64,000 nucleotides of DNA from Pilasporangium apinafurcum (GCA_001600495.1 BCKE01000037.1:261322-325321); one strand, 5' to 3'. Counted from the first letter of the stretch, positions 12,979 to 24,346 are shown. Numbers and translations are program-made. The notes: generated from the sequence alone by a model not told the origin.

Positions 12979-14241
12979 ATGAGCGCCTTCCCCAATATCA
13001 AGCTCACCTACTTCAATGCCGCCGCACGTGCTGAAGCGGCGCGTCTGGCCTTCTATGTCGGTGGTGTTCCATTCATTGACGAGCGTGTCACACCTGAGCA
13101 ATTTGGTGCCATGAAGGAAAAGTTACCATTGGGTCAACTGCCCATCTTGGAAGTGGATGGACAGGTTCTAACGCAATCTGAAGCCATCTTTCGATACGCC
13201 GCTCGGCTAGGTGGCCTGTACCCTGTGAATGCGCCACTCGCGGCACTCAAGATCGACGAAATCATTTCTGCATTCGCCGAATTATTATCGCAAATGGGTA
13301 GTGCGCTTCGAGAAAAGGATCCTGCGGCGAAGAAGGCACTTCGAGAAGAATTAGCCACCGTCATCATTCCTCGCTACGCCACCCTGATTGAGGCGCGATT
13401 GGAACAAATCAAGAAAAATCCCGTTCTTAACACAGAGCAACTGTTTATTCATGAAATCGTGCTTTACACCTTGGTGAAATGGTTGCGTTCTGGGATTCTC
13501 GATCATATTCCCACAACTGTCGTTGATGATTACAAATTGATCAATATTGCTGCGAACAAAGTGGCTGAGAATGCCAAGGTGAAAGAATGGTACAGCATGT
13601 CACATACTACGCCGAAGCTCAAGCTGACTAACTTGGCTCTTCCCGATCGAGGTGAACCCGCTCGTCTGGCGTTGTTCATTGGTGGTATCCCATTTGAGCA
13701 CGAGCGAATCTCGGCTGAAGAACTACAAAAACGAAAACCGTCTCTGCCATTCAACCAGCTCCCAGTGTTGGAAGTTGATGGAGAAGTGATCTCACAGTCG
13801 CTGGCGATCCTGCGCTACACTGGCAGTTTGGCTGGCCTTTATCCAGCGAATGACCCATTTGAAGCCTACAAGATCGACGAAGTCTTTGTCTTGATTGACG
13901 ACATGTACAATTCTTGGCGACCAGCCTTCCAGCAAAAAGACCCAGCGAAACGGTTGGAGATCTTTAATGGTCTGTCGGAGACAACCATCCCAACGATTTT
14001 AGGCTTCTTGGAGAAGCGTGTGAGTGCCTGGAGTGGCCCATATGCGACTGGCTCGCGGCTGACCGTCGCGGATCTTGCCATCTATTTCCTCGTTTCTGGG
14101 CTGAAGAGTGGGCGTCTTCAAAGTATTCCGGTGACCATCACTGAGCCATTCAAGCGCCTAGAGCAAGTGCACGACAAAGTGAAAGCACACCCTAAGGTTG
14201 TGGAATGGTATGAGAAGAACCCTTTGCCAGTCATCCCCTAA
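12979..14241 (+). CDS. Tandem two-domain glutathione S-transferase
   Basis: This is a single exon of 420 residues with two complete sigma/alpha-like GST units in one chain. Unit 1 (about 6-205) has LTYFNAAARAEAARL with the usual catalytic Tyr (Y11) and the G-site motif QLPILEVDG...QSEAIFRYAA. Unit 2 (about 212-420) repeats the layout (LALPDRGEPARLALFIGG, QLPVLEVDGEV, SQSLAILRYTG) but has Asn218 at the Tyr position. Conversely, unit 2 keeps the C-domain N-capping motif TVAD (362-365), while unit 1 has FIHE there and lacks the Ser/Thr. The protein probably conjugates glutathione or acts as a thiol isomerase in the cytosol. The units are related but divergent, indicating an old internal duplication. 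There is no signal peptide. Confidence 0.9.
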   Translation: MSAFPNIKLTYFNAAARAEAARLAFYVGGVPFIDERVTPEQFGAMKEKLPLGQLPILEVDGQVLTQSEAIFRYAARLGGLYPVNAPLAALKIDEIISAFAELLSQMGSALREKDPAAKKALREELATVIIPRYATLIEARLEQIKKNPVLNTEQLFIHEIVLYTLVKWLRSGILDHIPTTVVDDYKLINIAANKVAENAKVKEWYSMSHTTPKLKLTNLALPDRGEPARLALFIGGIPFEHERISAEELQKRKPSLPFNQLPVLEVDGEVISQSLAILRYTGSLAGLYPANDPFEAYKIDEVFVLIDDMYNSWRPAFQQKDPAKRLEIFNGLSETTIPTILGFLEKRVSAWSGPYATGSRLTVADLAIYFLVSGLKSGRLQSIPVTITEPFKRLEQVHDKVKAHPKVVEWYEKNPLPVIP

Positions 14242-14564
14242 TAGGTATCAGAAAGAAGACATTGAGTCGATATCGCATTGCGAGACTATCCATTTCATGT
14301 TGCACACCTTGCATATCTAAGCTTGCGCTTTACCTGACTTACCGTATTGCTACATAATTAAATCCAAGTGAGTAATACACGTTTCTATTTCCATTTTTTT
14401 CATTTACAGTCGTAGACACCATAAAGGAAACATTTTCACACAAAAAAAATAATTGAGCTGTTCAAAAAGCTCAGGTAAAACGACGCTGATTTCAATTGTT
14501 TTCGCTCACATCATAGGTTTGTGCATTGCAGGAGCACGTATCAAAAAAATTTATTGGTACAAAT
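14242..14564. other. 3' flank of the GST gene, no gene seen
   Basis: AT-rich DNA with A and T homopolymer runs between the GST stop and the inverted-repeat element. I see nothing coding. Confidence 0.5.
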
Positions 14565-15275
14565 TTAACAAGCAATCCGCGAGCCAACGGTGCCAGTTTT
14601 CAGTTGTTTTCCTAAACTCAAAAAATCCGCAACTGCCTTTTAGCACATAATATTTTGGCATAGGATAGTTTTTTATTTGTAATGATGAACAAAGCAAACA
14701 GCGTTCAAATCGAACTAGTGGTTGTCGAGTAATTAGCAGTCAAAGATGAGTATTCGCTTCCATTTTGGCATTGTTTTAGCTTGATGGTCATCGTTTTTAT
14801 TTCTTTTGATTCATAATTCGTTTCATATATGTCATTTACCCTAACCATATTGAATAAAATGAGCTCTAATATTGTCAAGAGTGTTTGTCGTCCAAGTAAT
14901 TTGGCGGCAATCTTCGAGTTATTGGTGCAATACTGTTGGTGTCTTAAGCCACTCTTCAGCACTTGAGTTCCATACTATGTGCTACAGAGTATATCATTGG
15001 ACAAAAATGGTATTGTGGTATTTTTTATGTTCTGAACGACCTTGAGAATCGCAAAATCGATGACCATCTGACAGAAAATGCAAATTTTGTCGTACCAGTT
15101 CTCCTCTCTGGATGCTACGACTTGGATAATAATCACGGGAAACAAGTTTTCTTGGACGGATCTGTTTCGAACTGCCACACATTTTCGTAGAGCACGAATA
15201 GCGGATTTTTTGGATTTTGGCCAACCTAAGAATTAGGCTGTTTTTGGCTCCCTTGACTTGCGGATTGCTTGTTAA
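14565..15275. mobile_element. Small inverted-repeat DNA transposon (MITE-like) with TTAA at both ends
   Basis: The left end reads TTAA-CAAGCAATCCGC and the right end GCGGATTGCTTG-TTAA, so the 12-bp tips are exact inverted copies. Beyond the tips the arms still align imperfectly for about 80 bp, including a second AAAAAATCCGC block on the left and its complement on the right. Between the TTAA copies the element is 703 bp. The interior is AT-rich with only short, stop-broken frames on the minus strand (around 14705-14962 and 14994-15224) that I cannot assign to a transposase family. TTAA flanks are typical of piggyBac-type insertion, but other superfamilies are possible. It looks non-autonomous. 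Confidence 0.65.
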
Positions 15276-15973
15276 TAAAATATTATTTATAATTGATAAT
15301 TATTTTGTGCTTATTTATCATACATTTTATTAAACAGGTAAGATAGCAATTTAAATAGCACCAATATCCTATTTTATAGTGTGCTATTTTAAAGCTGTTT
15401 ATATTTTATCAAGAGTTAATTGCACTATTATATAACTTAAAATGAGCATTAATTTATGCAACCAAGTGCGTAAATAGCCTCATTTTTATAATTTACTCTT
15501 TATTCTGTTGGTAAATCTCAATTGGCTCAATTCAACCGCGTCTTTCCTTGAAGTCACAATCATAAGCCACACACCGAAACATGCATGATCCATCGTGTGC
15601 AAGCAACGAGAGAGAGAACAGGCGAAAGAGACGCTTACGATGACCAGCGATGCACGTCATTCGGCGATCACGAAAGCTTCAGCATGGAAGCAAAGTACAA
15701 GTTGACATGTTACGATGATGCTACAACACTTCACAACGAAAAAGCGCATCAACTTGCTGAATGGAAGCTAAATAGACAGAGTTGTGGACCTCGTATCATA
15801 GCTGGATTTCACTCGTCACTTCGAAATGCTACTGATCAGCGTGATATGCTACTACATATATCTTGATCGTCGAGTGGTTGCAATTTGTCAAAGAGAGTGA
15901 TATCCTGGAATTTGAGCACCTACGTGGTACAGCAATGGTAGTAAGTACCCACAGTAAACAGCGCATGTGAGTT
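15276..15973. other. AT-rich intergenic DNA
   Basis: Up to about 15500 the sequence is strongly AT-rich, with an imperfect inverted pair TTTAAATAGCAC / GTGCTATTTTAAA near 15350-15400. After that composition returns to normal. One short plus frame at 15585-15866 has no recognisable features. Confidence 0.45.
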
Positions 15974-17011
15974 TCAGGTTTGCTTTCTTTCCTCGTTGCC
16001 GATGCTGGTCCAATGTGGTCGCAATTCGCGTGCAAAAAATTCGACTTTCTTGATCTCGTTCTTACTCGCAAATGCACCGAAGAAACATTCTGGTGGTGGC
16101 TTCCATGAATGACGAAGTGGGATGCTAGCAACAATTTTACGTGTAGAGCCTAAGTCCAATTGTAGAGACTCAATGTAATTCGAAGAGCTACCACGATATG
16201 CGACAATAAGTTTTTCAAATGGCAGGCGATGGGTTGATTCCAATGGCGTAACGAGCTCTCCATTTTTGCATATCTTGAGCCAATACCAAGTGTCATGGTA
16301 AGAAAATCCCCATTTTGGCAGAAGATTTTGCAGTATGAATGTGGTATATTGCGGCTTGTTCGTCACCCAAATCGCCAATACGCAGTGATCTTCCTGGACA
16401 ATTGCTGGGATATCGATCTTCAATAACTCCTCGTGGTGGAATGTGACGTATCGCTTGCCTCGACCAACGCTATTATTCTTCCACGGTGGATCCATGACGA
16501 TTAAATTGTATCTGTCCAGAGTAACATGACTGAGCTTGCGAACATCCCCCAACACAAACGTCGAATATGGTGGCAACACTATCCTTGTCGATGACGAGTC
16601 CACACGAGCGAACTGGATGAGGCCCGTCGAATTTTCATGCAACGAACCGCCTGTGATGAGATGCAGATGCTCTTCTACTTGTAGTTTCGCTTCGGCTTCG
16701 ACACTAACGTGCAAATTAATAGGCAGAAACTGGGATAGAGAGAAATTACGCAGTACATCACTGTGCGCGGCTTTGAGTGCTGCTAATAGTCGTTCATCAA
16801 CGGGAATGAACTTCCCGCACGCGATCAGCTCTGCGAGTCGATCATCGTCTCGCTTCCGTTTCTTCGTGTTCTTCTTCTGCTGAATCTGTGACGTCTCTGT
16901 CTTAACACTGAAATACGATTGTGACGGGATCTGTAGCGAATCTGCTCGGACGCGCAGTTGACCGCGATAATATGCATTCACCACGCTCAATGCATTTACG
17001 CATATACTCAT
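15974..17011 (-). CDS. METTL4: METTL4-like MT-A70 N6-adenine methyltransferase
   Basis: MT-A70 enzymes transfer a methyl group from SAM to the N6 of adenine. METTL4 members act on U2 snRNA and have been linked to DNA 6mA. Single exon, 345 residues. It has the catalytic DPPW motif in LIVMDPPWKNNSVGRGKRY, then VLAIWVTNKPQY, WYWLKICKNGELVTPLES and LRHSWKPPPECF. The C-terminal EFFARELRPHWTSIGNE is the METTL4-type ending and separates it from METTL3/14. The N-terminal third is short and contains a Lys/Arg block (KKNTKKRKRDDD) that could act as a nuclear signal. The ATG at 17009-17011 is the first in frame. Oomycetes are known to carry several DNA adenine methyltransferase genes of this group, so DNA is a plausible substrate here. 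Confidence 0.85.
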   Translation of the reverse strand: MSICVNALSVVNAYYRGQLRVRADSLQIPSQSYFSVKTETSQIQQKKNTKKRKRDDDRLAELIACGKFIPVDERLLAALKAAHSDVLRNFSLSQFLPINLHVSVEAEAKLQVEEHLHLITGGSLHENSTGLIQFARVDSSSTRIVLPPYSTFVLGDVRKLSHVTLDRYNLIVMDPPWKNNSVGRGKRYVTFHHEELLKIDIPAIVQEDHCVLAIWVTNKPQYTTFILQNLLPKWGFSYHDTWYWLKICKNGELVTPLESTHRLPFEKLIVAYRGSSSNYIESLQLDLGSTRKIVASIPLRHSWKPPPECFFGAFASKNEIKKVEFFARELRPHWTSIGNEERKQT

Positions 17012-17042
17012 TGCGCATGTACTCTTTGCGCATGTACTCTTG
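17012..17042. repeat. Two-copy 14-bp tandem repeat beside the METTL4 start
   Basis: TTGCGCATGTACTC occurs twice in a row immediately upstream of the METTL4-like start codon, with a related half copy (CGCATATACTC) overlapping the start. It may be promoter sequence; no factor can be assigned. Confidence 0.5.
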
Positions 17043-17149
17043 AGGTGACTGGATACTAGCGAATTATTATACCGTGGACAGTTTAGTACACTTCCTTACG
17101 GTAAAATTTTAGTGTAGCGTGATGGATCTGATTCAGATTTTCTGTTCCG

Positions 17150-19466
17150 ATGGCTACCCATAAGGAGAATGACGATGCATTTACCGCCCATGCCGCGCGT
17201 TGCACACAGCTCCTGCGCGAAGGTACACCCAGTGCCTATCGTAAAGCGGTGGATACAGCACATGAGTGCTTGCGACTGGACAAGACAAATGTCGTTGGCT
17301 ACGTTCTGCTCGCGAAGGCGCTCTCAGGAATGAAGAGCTACGACGAAGCCATCGCCTGGTGCAAGAAAGGTATATTGGACGAATTGAATTGTCGTGTCCA
17401 TTTATATTTACTGACAGATGATTCTCCCAATTACCAAAGGATTGGAGATTGATCCAGAGAATGGAGATCTTAACAGACTGCTGCGCGATGCGCGATTGGC
17501 AGTCCTGGATAATTTGTTGGACGACGATGAAGAAGACGAAGATGAAGATGAGGGTGAAGAAGAGCAGCTAATGATCAGAGAAGAGATAGTCGAGCGAAGA
17601 CAAGAGCATAGAGAAAATCGGACGACTAGCGTTGTTGTGTCTACAGTTTCAGTGGGGAACCAGGAGCAGCGACAACATGAACGTTCGCTGCGAGCGCCTG
17701 AAGTAATGTCCCAAGCTGTGGTGTTTGAAGAGAAAGTAGAACAGATCTTGCGGCGTCTCGATCTACACAAGATCACGCGAATGGCGATGCTGTATGTTCT
17801 TATAGAGCTGTTAAATCTTCGTAGCGTGGTCATTGGTCTGTTGCTATTCGCTGGTGGATTATTGGTGCATGCCATCATGCACCGCCACAAGTTGATGGCA
17901 ATATCCATTGTCGTGCTCTGTCTATACCAGTCAACGCTGCGAAAGAAAGCACAGAAGTATATAACTGACTGGGCACACACATCGACGGACAAGATAGGGG
18001 CTTTGGCATGGGCACCAAGACTGATTGTAGCTGTACCTATTGCGATGAAAATCTTTGGTCACATGAAATTCATGCTGTTTCTTCAGCGAGATTGGGCACT
18101 TTGCATGATCGTGTTCTTAGTAACGTCGGCGTTTGTCGCTAACGGTTTTCGCGCTGGCGCAAGTCCTAGAATGCAAGAGTGGGGCGAAGGAAAACGATTA
18201 AAGTTCGTGGCGTATTCAGTGGCAATCCTCTACTGGGCTGGGTGGCGTGGCGAAGTGGCAGATACCTTCCGTCTGCTAGCACCAGCACTCATCGATGCCG
18301 GAGGAATTGTACTTAGCTCAGTGTCTTCAGAAGAAATTCAGCTCGTGTGTCGGCGCGCGTGGACAAGACTCTACAATGAACTCGCAGAGGATATTCAGCA
18401 AAACGTTGAGTTTGACGCGTTATTTTTCTTCGGATTGACCAATTGGGTGATAGATTACTGGCAGCAACCGACCAACTTTTCGCTAGAGATGCTGACGAAG
18501 ATGCTTGCAGATGGATTTAACGCGCTAGAGAGACGAGCAGTGCATATTTTTCGACCTGAAATCCAAAATTTGGGTAGTCGACTTACAGATATTAAGGCTA
18601 ACAGTGAGCTGGCCCTCTTGGTTGAATACTTGAAGCAAAGCATAAACAATATTCCACCGTCCAAGTTATATGCAATGATAGGTAAGTAACGAAAATCTGC
18701 GCTTTGAATGTTGTCGATTACGCTGACTATCTGGATGTTGGTCGGTAATAGGCTTGTTCTCGAAGCGCTGTCCTTCGTTCAACGTGTGTGTCTTGCTGGT
18801 TGTGTTCTATGGTGTGATCTCTGTGCCATTGCTGCCTTTCATTGCCTCGGAAGCGAAAGATGCGCAGATTCTCTATGATCTCTATGTAAAAAACGAGTTT
18901 GCCTCCATGGATGGATTGGAAATCCTACTCTTGGGCTCACCGTTGCTTCGCGTATGGCAAAACCTTAAGCGGTGTGTGTACTGTCTTGAAGGAAGCGTGA
19001 CGTTGACAAAAGTTGTCGCGACCGGAGCGCACGTTCTTACTGCGGCTACCCGTCTAAGGTTGTTGATCGGCTATACATACGTGAACTATGGATATTGCAT
19101 ATTGTTATCCTTTGCTAACACTAGAAAATGTGTGGTATGATTGTTGCTATAGTCGATTGGCAGTGTTTGCTGCTCGTGTGAAGAAAGAAGGATTGCTGGC
19201 CAACGCACAGGAGTTGCCCGATCATGTCGCGCAAGCATTTCTCATTTCAGAAAATTCAAAGTATGACCACATGCGACTTGCTTGTGTAAGATTCCACATG
19301 AAAATTCACTAACACTGATGGTTTCTGTATGACTACCTGCAACAACTGCAGTGTAATTATCGATGGACTAAGGAGCATAGCTGAAAGTTCTCATTTTCAA
19401 GATCTGAAGACATCGATTGGAGATTGGTGGCATGCAAAGAGAGCGAAGGAAGACAAGCAGGAGTGA
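17150..19466 (+). CDS. TPR-containing multi-pass membrane protein, family unknown
   Basis: Exon 1 (17150-17369) encodes TPR-like helices (VGYVLLAKALSGMKSYDEAIAWCKKG) that continue into exon 2 (17440 onward) with LEIDPENGDLNRLL, a typical TPR linker. An acidic stretch (DDDEEDEDEDEGEEE) follows. The long exon 2 then carries several hydrophobic segments (for example MLYVLIELLNLRSVVIGLLLFAGGLLV and a pair around 17990-18260). Exon 3 from about 18751 adds one or two more hydrophobic segments (FNVCVLLVVFYGVISVPLLPF). The last exons lead to a TGA at 19464-19466. I do not recognise the family. The layout, cytosolic TPRs plus a membrane body, suggests a membrane scaffold or a chaperone-docking role, but that is a guess. 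It starts 138 bp from the divergent METTL4-like gene. Confidence 0.7.
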
Positions 19467-19761
19467 TATAAAAGGATCTGCATGGCATGCGGCTCATGTG
19501 CCCTGACCTGAACATACTTGATTTTGTGTATTGTTTTGAAATCCAATTGTATTTAGAAATAAAAATATGTGTTGGTGGGGCAGCTCTACTACTAGTATAT
19601 TTACGGCAAGCTATCTATCGGCACCAGAAAAAGAATATGCAAAATACATGCAGAAAATGAAGACAAACTCTATGTGAAATGGATAGTGGACGTTGAGAAC
19701 TGACGCAGTGATTGGCGGCTAGTTGGTGTGCAGCTGCACAGATGATGAAGCTTTATATCCA

Positions 19762-21136
19762 TCAGTTGAATCGTCGCTTCTGGTTAAAGCGCTTCATCTC
19801 CACAATGGCCGAGGACAGCGGCTCTTCGTTGTATTCCATTGAGACGCCCTTGATCCATGGGTGCTCGAGGGCTTGCGCAGCACTGTAGCGCTCATGAGGA
19901 ACGATATTCAGCAATTTTCGAATCAAATCTTTGGCTGCGTGAGACAGAAAAGATGAGAATGCGGACTCATATGACTAATACGAAATGACTGCTGCGAGTT
20001 ACCTTCTTCTGAGACGTTCGTCCAGTATGGATGAGGAAATTCCAGGATACCGGATCTGATCTTACGATAGACCGATTCCAGACCCGTTTCGTCTTCCATG
20101 AACGGTGGAAAGCCACATAACCTACATGAAGATACGCATGGTGTACATTAATCATAATGTCCATGCGTGCATCTCAGCATGTGATTCTGGACGTACATAA
20201 TATAGACAACAACCCCCAGACTCCAGCAATCGACTTTGCTGTCGTAACCTTCACCATTCAGCACTTCAGGAGCTATACATTACATATACACAAATATGGT
20301 TAGCCGTCGATGTATCCGTGCACGCTATTCTACTATCAACTCCTTACCAACGTAGTAATCGGTACCACAGCTTGTATAAGCACGGCCACGGGACCGCGCG
20401 TCATCACCGTCCTCTTCCATGATCTTGGCAATGCCGAAATCGCTCAGCTTAATGTTGCCACTATCGTGACTCTCCAGGAGAATATTCTCTGGCTTGATAT
20501 CGCGGTGGAGAATGTTGCATGAGTGCAAATAGTGCAAAGCACTGAGTACGTTCGCGACGATCTCTGCAGCCTGACGCTCCGAGTAGACACCCACGCGTAC
20601 GATCCGATCAAAAAGTTCACCACCAGTAACGCGTTCCATGACCAGCAGTAATTCCTTATCGCTCTCATACACTTCTTCAAGACTGATGATGTTCGGATGC
20701 TTGACACGCAGCAGCACCGTGATTTCATCACGCAGTGACTTCTTCTTGACGCAGAGCGCCTTGTTGATCACTTTCACGACAAAGATCTGCTGTGTCGACT
20801 TACGGCGGCAGAGATAGACCATTGAAAATGCACCGCTAGAAATGTATATAATACATATTCAACCCATGTTAAATGTCATTCACATCTCATTTCGAAGTGT
20901 TTGGAACCTACCGGCCAATGATGTCACCCACATCATAGAGTGAATGGAACATTGCTTCACCATGTACATCGGTTAGACCCTGCGTGACCAAATGGTCTTC
21001 TTCTTTCCGGAAAAACGCTGACAGTGGTGGAGCTACATGATGGACAAGTTGAGATAAAATATGGACACATCGTCAGTATAAAAAGCTGCCATAAGTAGCT
21101 GTCGATGAGCAGGTACAGACCCTGAAAGGCTGCCAT
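19762..21136 (-). CDS. CaMK-group serine/threonine protein kinase
   Basis: About six short exons. Kinase landmarks: Gly loop GRGAFSMVY formed across a splice junction near 20820-20925, VAIK-type lysine in FVVKVINK, HRDIKPENILL, DFGIAKI, an APE motif in the exon near 20215-20275 (APEVLNGEGYDSKVDCWS) and the CGFPPF segment near 20090. The domain ends with EHPWIKG, followed by a short basic tail (EMKRFNQKRRFN). The tail could form the calmodulin-binding/autoinhibitory helix of CaMKI-type kinases but is very short. The 42-residue N-terminal segment has no recognised domain. The start ATG at 21134-21136 encodes MAAFQ, with the first intron directly after it. Substrates are unknown. Ca2+ control is inferred from the family only. 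Confidence 0.85.
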
Positions 21137-22125
21137 GTTCTATGTGTGTTGTGGAGATGGAGGTGAGGTGGAGCTGTCGACTGACGGTAGGATATCAAGT
21201 GTGTAGGACCGCTCGAAAGCTTTTCTCTCTTTCTCTGCGACAGCAGCAGCAGTGGTGGAAATAAGGACAGTTGCTGAATTTACAAATCGCCCGATCGACG
21301 AATAGACGAGTGTGTGCGTTCTGCACGCCGTCGCTCCTTCTTCTCTCTACTCTTTTTGGCGTCACTTCTTCCTCACGATCAGATGGGTGGCAAGACAGGT
21401 CGAGTCCTGAAATTGCAACTTACTGCCTCATCAATACAAAAAATAAAATATTTCGTTCCCTCATGGATGCCATAACTGTGAATTTGCAACTCTGATAATC
21501 TGATTCAATAAAATGGGATCAGAGTGAGAGCATCTTGGTGGAGTAGGGGAAAAAGTAAACTTGATTATAACAACATATATGTAATTATCTCAATTATATT
21601 TATTATATAAAATTAATATTTCAATACCTTGAGATAGTGACATTACTGAGATACTGAAACGCATCCGATGTCCCACTGACGCCACCAGTCAAAACGACAC
21701 CGCTGGCTTCCTTTCAAAATGGGAATCTAGCAGAGATCACTCCTCGCAAAAAGATGCGCAGCATGCACTGTATCTATGTATCTGACATGTGGACGTGTTT
21801 GTCATAACTACGAAAGTAATGAGCTGTTCGACAGCCAGGATGAAAAGAGAGAGAGGAAGAAAGAGGGTGGACTGGCGAGGGTGGGACGTCCTGCCATCGG
21901 GTAACACCATCAACGGCACGAATACATGTCTGTTGTCCATCCAGTGCGAAAAAGAAACTGCCAGTTTCACTTCCAACTGGCTTAAAGGAACTTCAGTCAC
22001 TTATGGTCATCGAGCCATCAACGCAAAGGAGAATATGTCGCTTCCATTTGTAATTTTTCATGGCTTTCGATGGGTCAACGACAATATCGTTGTTACTCTT
22101 CTTGGTTAGCTAGTTTTCAGTCCAA
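21137..22125. other. Intergenic, no gene recognised
   Basis: About 1 kb between the kinase start and the TMEM104-like stop. It contains purine-rich runs (near 21840-21870) and an AT-rich patch (21560-21640). Short frames on both strands show no recognisable motifs. Confidence 0.45.
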
Positions 22126-24346
22126 CTAGACCAATCCATGGGATACTGTGATGATTACAATCGATACGATCGAGAGTGCAAACGTCAGGTATACCCAGCC
22201 GTTATGACTAAAAGGACTGGCAAACGGATTTTTCTTGCTGTGCGCTGGTCCGAGCGCCACGGATGTTGTGTGTTTGGTAAATTCTTTACGTTGTAGTCGT
22301 CGTCGTAGCGAGAGCACTAGACACGCCGGGACGATCCACTGGATGCCCAGACCAGCGTAGGCACCCGTAAACCCCACAAGCATCGATACATCTTCCGTGA
22401 AAAAAGCCACAATCAGCGGAGGTAAGATCGCCACCAATGCATATGCATGGCGTGTGAGAAATGCTACCACGCCTGTGGTTTCTGGCTCGTTCGAGTGAGT
22501 CTGATCTTCTTCATCATCGGTGTGGATGTTGTGTATCAGCGTCTTGAGGTTCTCGCGTAACGTGATCGCGATCAGCGGGAAGTTGGCACTACATTTTATG
22601 ATTTAAGAGGTCAGATAAAGAGCTTGAGGTCGTAGCAAGCGGAAGAAGAGCAGTAATAACGTATTGTACCTCAGCGTAAACACTGGGAACAAGCTCAAGA
22701 AGTATGCTACAAAGTGAATCGGATAGTCACTGAAATTGAGAGTGTAGACATCCTGCAAAAGTAATGATCACATTTAAATTAATTATGTAACCAATTATTA
22801 GAAAAGACACCGCAAGAGCATTTATGATAAGAAACACTCACATCGATTTCCTCCGGATGGAAGCGAAAGGTAGCCGAGGAACATAGCACGAAATACACAC
22901 CCAGCACAGCCTACCACAGGCAAGTTGTAAAGAACAAAGCATCAATACCCCTTTATGAAAATTGCTTCTGTTTACATACATACCACAAACGCCGAGGCAA
23001 GCACAACGCCCACTTTCGACTTGTTGCTGATGGGAGCTACGAGACCCGGAATGCTACATAATAACCGTCAGAACTTTAGCACACTTTCTGCGGCTCATGA
23101 AAGCTATTCACACATTATGAACGGACCTATGATGGCACATAAACGAGTAAATGCAGACCCCAAAGAAGATAGGAATATTTCCTGGTTTTTCATCTGCGAC
23201 CACATCAGAAATGCTTCTTCCTTGGCCGTGTATGATGCCAATCAGAGCTAGTAAAACCATTAAACCGAAAGAAAGATGGCGGATCGCTGTGGTCACGAAT
23301 TGCAGTGTGCGGGTCTTCTGCACGTGACCGAACGCGAAGGGGGTGAGGAGGCAACCGAAGAGTAGCACGAAAGACTTGTATAACTCCGAGCTGTTCATTT
23401 GCTCATTGCATCGCCACACGTCGATGCCAGCCTGCGGACGTGGGCAGACGATCTCACGTAACGATTTCGGGACAGCTATGGCGGATGGAGACAAGCGTTA
23501 GCATATTTCACCTATAAGACAGTCTATGTTAAGATAAATTCAGCTTACCAACGGCATAAATCGCTAGATCACCGTAGAGATACACGATCGTGCACGCATA
23601 AAACGCGATGTTACCACGTCGACTGAACAGCATGTGCGCCATTTGTGCCAGCTCCATCTAGAGGAATGCACACATAGAAGACAAAGAAACATGAGGTCCA
23701 TCTTGACATCCTACTTTACCGCATCTGTAGTACACTCTTTTTTTTCTTCAGTTTATCATACCTTGTTGGAAAGATTGAAATCCAGCTCCTGATTGGGATT
23801 CTTCATTCGCAAATTCTTCTCCAATTTGTCTTGTTCCTATCACAATAAGGACACGATACACATCCATCCATTAGTACACCATCCTTCAATTAGCTTTGTG
23901 AGAAAATCCCACACAGTTCTGCAAAGATGGACTTGGTTCACCACCATTAACGGCATGAACTCGGCACGTGACTCGTCTTCTAACATCTCTTCCACCTCAC
24001 GGTCGACGCCAGACAACGGCTCTGTGACTTTAGAACTCGGACCTCGTGTACGTTTCTTCAGTGCATTTGCGCCTGCGATAGATTCCACCATGAATGTCGC
24101 TGTCATGTAGCTGGTAAACGCCAAGACTGCAAGTGCCATGGAGCCGTAAAGCAGCCCCACCTAGCCGTTTAACATCAGCCATGCCATCACTTTGATCATG
24201 GAACATGGAGAGACGAGTAGCAATCCTACCTGTGCGAATGCATGGGGAATGGTGAGTGCGCCGGCGCCGACGATGAGATTAAAGATGAACACGAAGCCTG
24301 TGAGGGGCGAGTAGCTCCCGATGTGGAGATCTCCTCCCCCTGGCAT
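22126..24346 (-). CDS. TMEM104: TMEM104-like amino-acid-transporter-fold membrane protein
   Basis: TMEM104 proteins are poorly studied relatives of the AAAP/SLC38 transporters. The N-terminus GSYSPLTGFVFIFNLIVGAG with GALTIPHAFAQ is the first transporter helix and matches the family closely. Further matches: YMTATFMVESIAGANA, VYLYGDLAIYAV, FGHVQKTRTLQFVT, IGIIHGQG, FGVCIYSFMCHHS, VYTLNFSDYP, LFPVFTLSANFPLIAITLRE, and the C-terminal LVGFTGAYAGLGIQWIVPA. About nine exons, eleven or so membrane helices, and an acidic cytosolic loop after helix 2 (EEMLEDESRAEFMP). The start is the ATG at 24344-24346. The transported substrate cannot be deduced. It is divergent from TMEM107, with start codons 170 bp apart. 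Confidence 0.9.

Noticed and set aside
15585-15866. 93-codon plus frame between the AT-rich DNA and METTL4
   Set aside because: It has no hydrophobic core, no motif, no splice signals and random-looking composition.
17408-17992. 194-codon minus-strand frame opposite the TPR membrane gene
   Set aside because: Its Ser-rich stretch is the complement of the acidic GAA/GAT codons on the other strand. The plus-strand exon has TPR motifs and phased introns.
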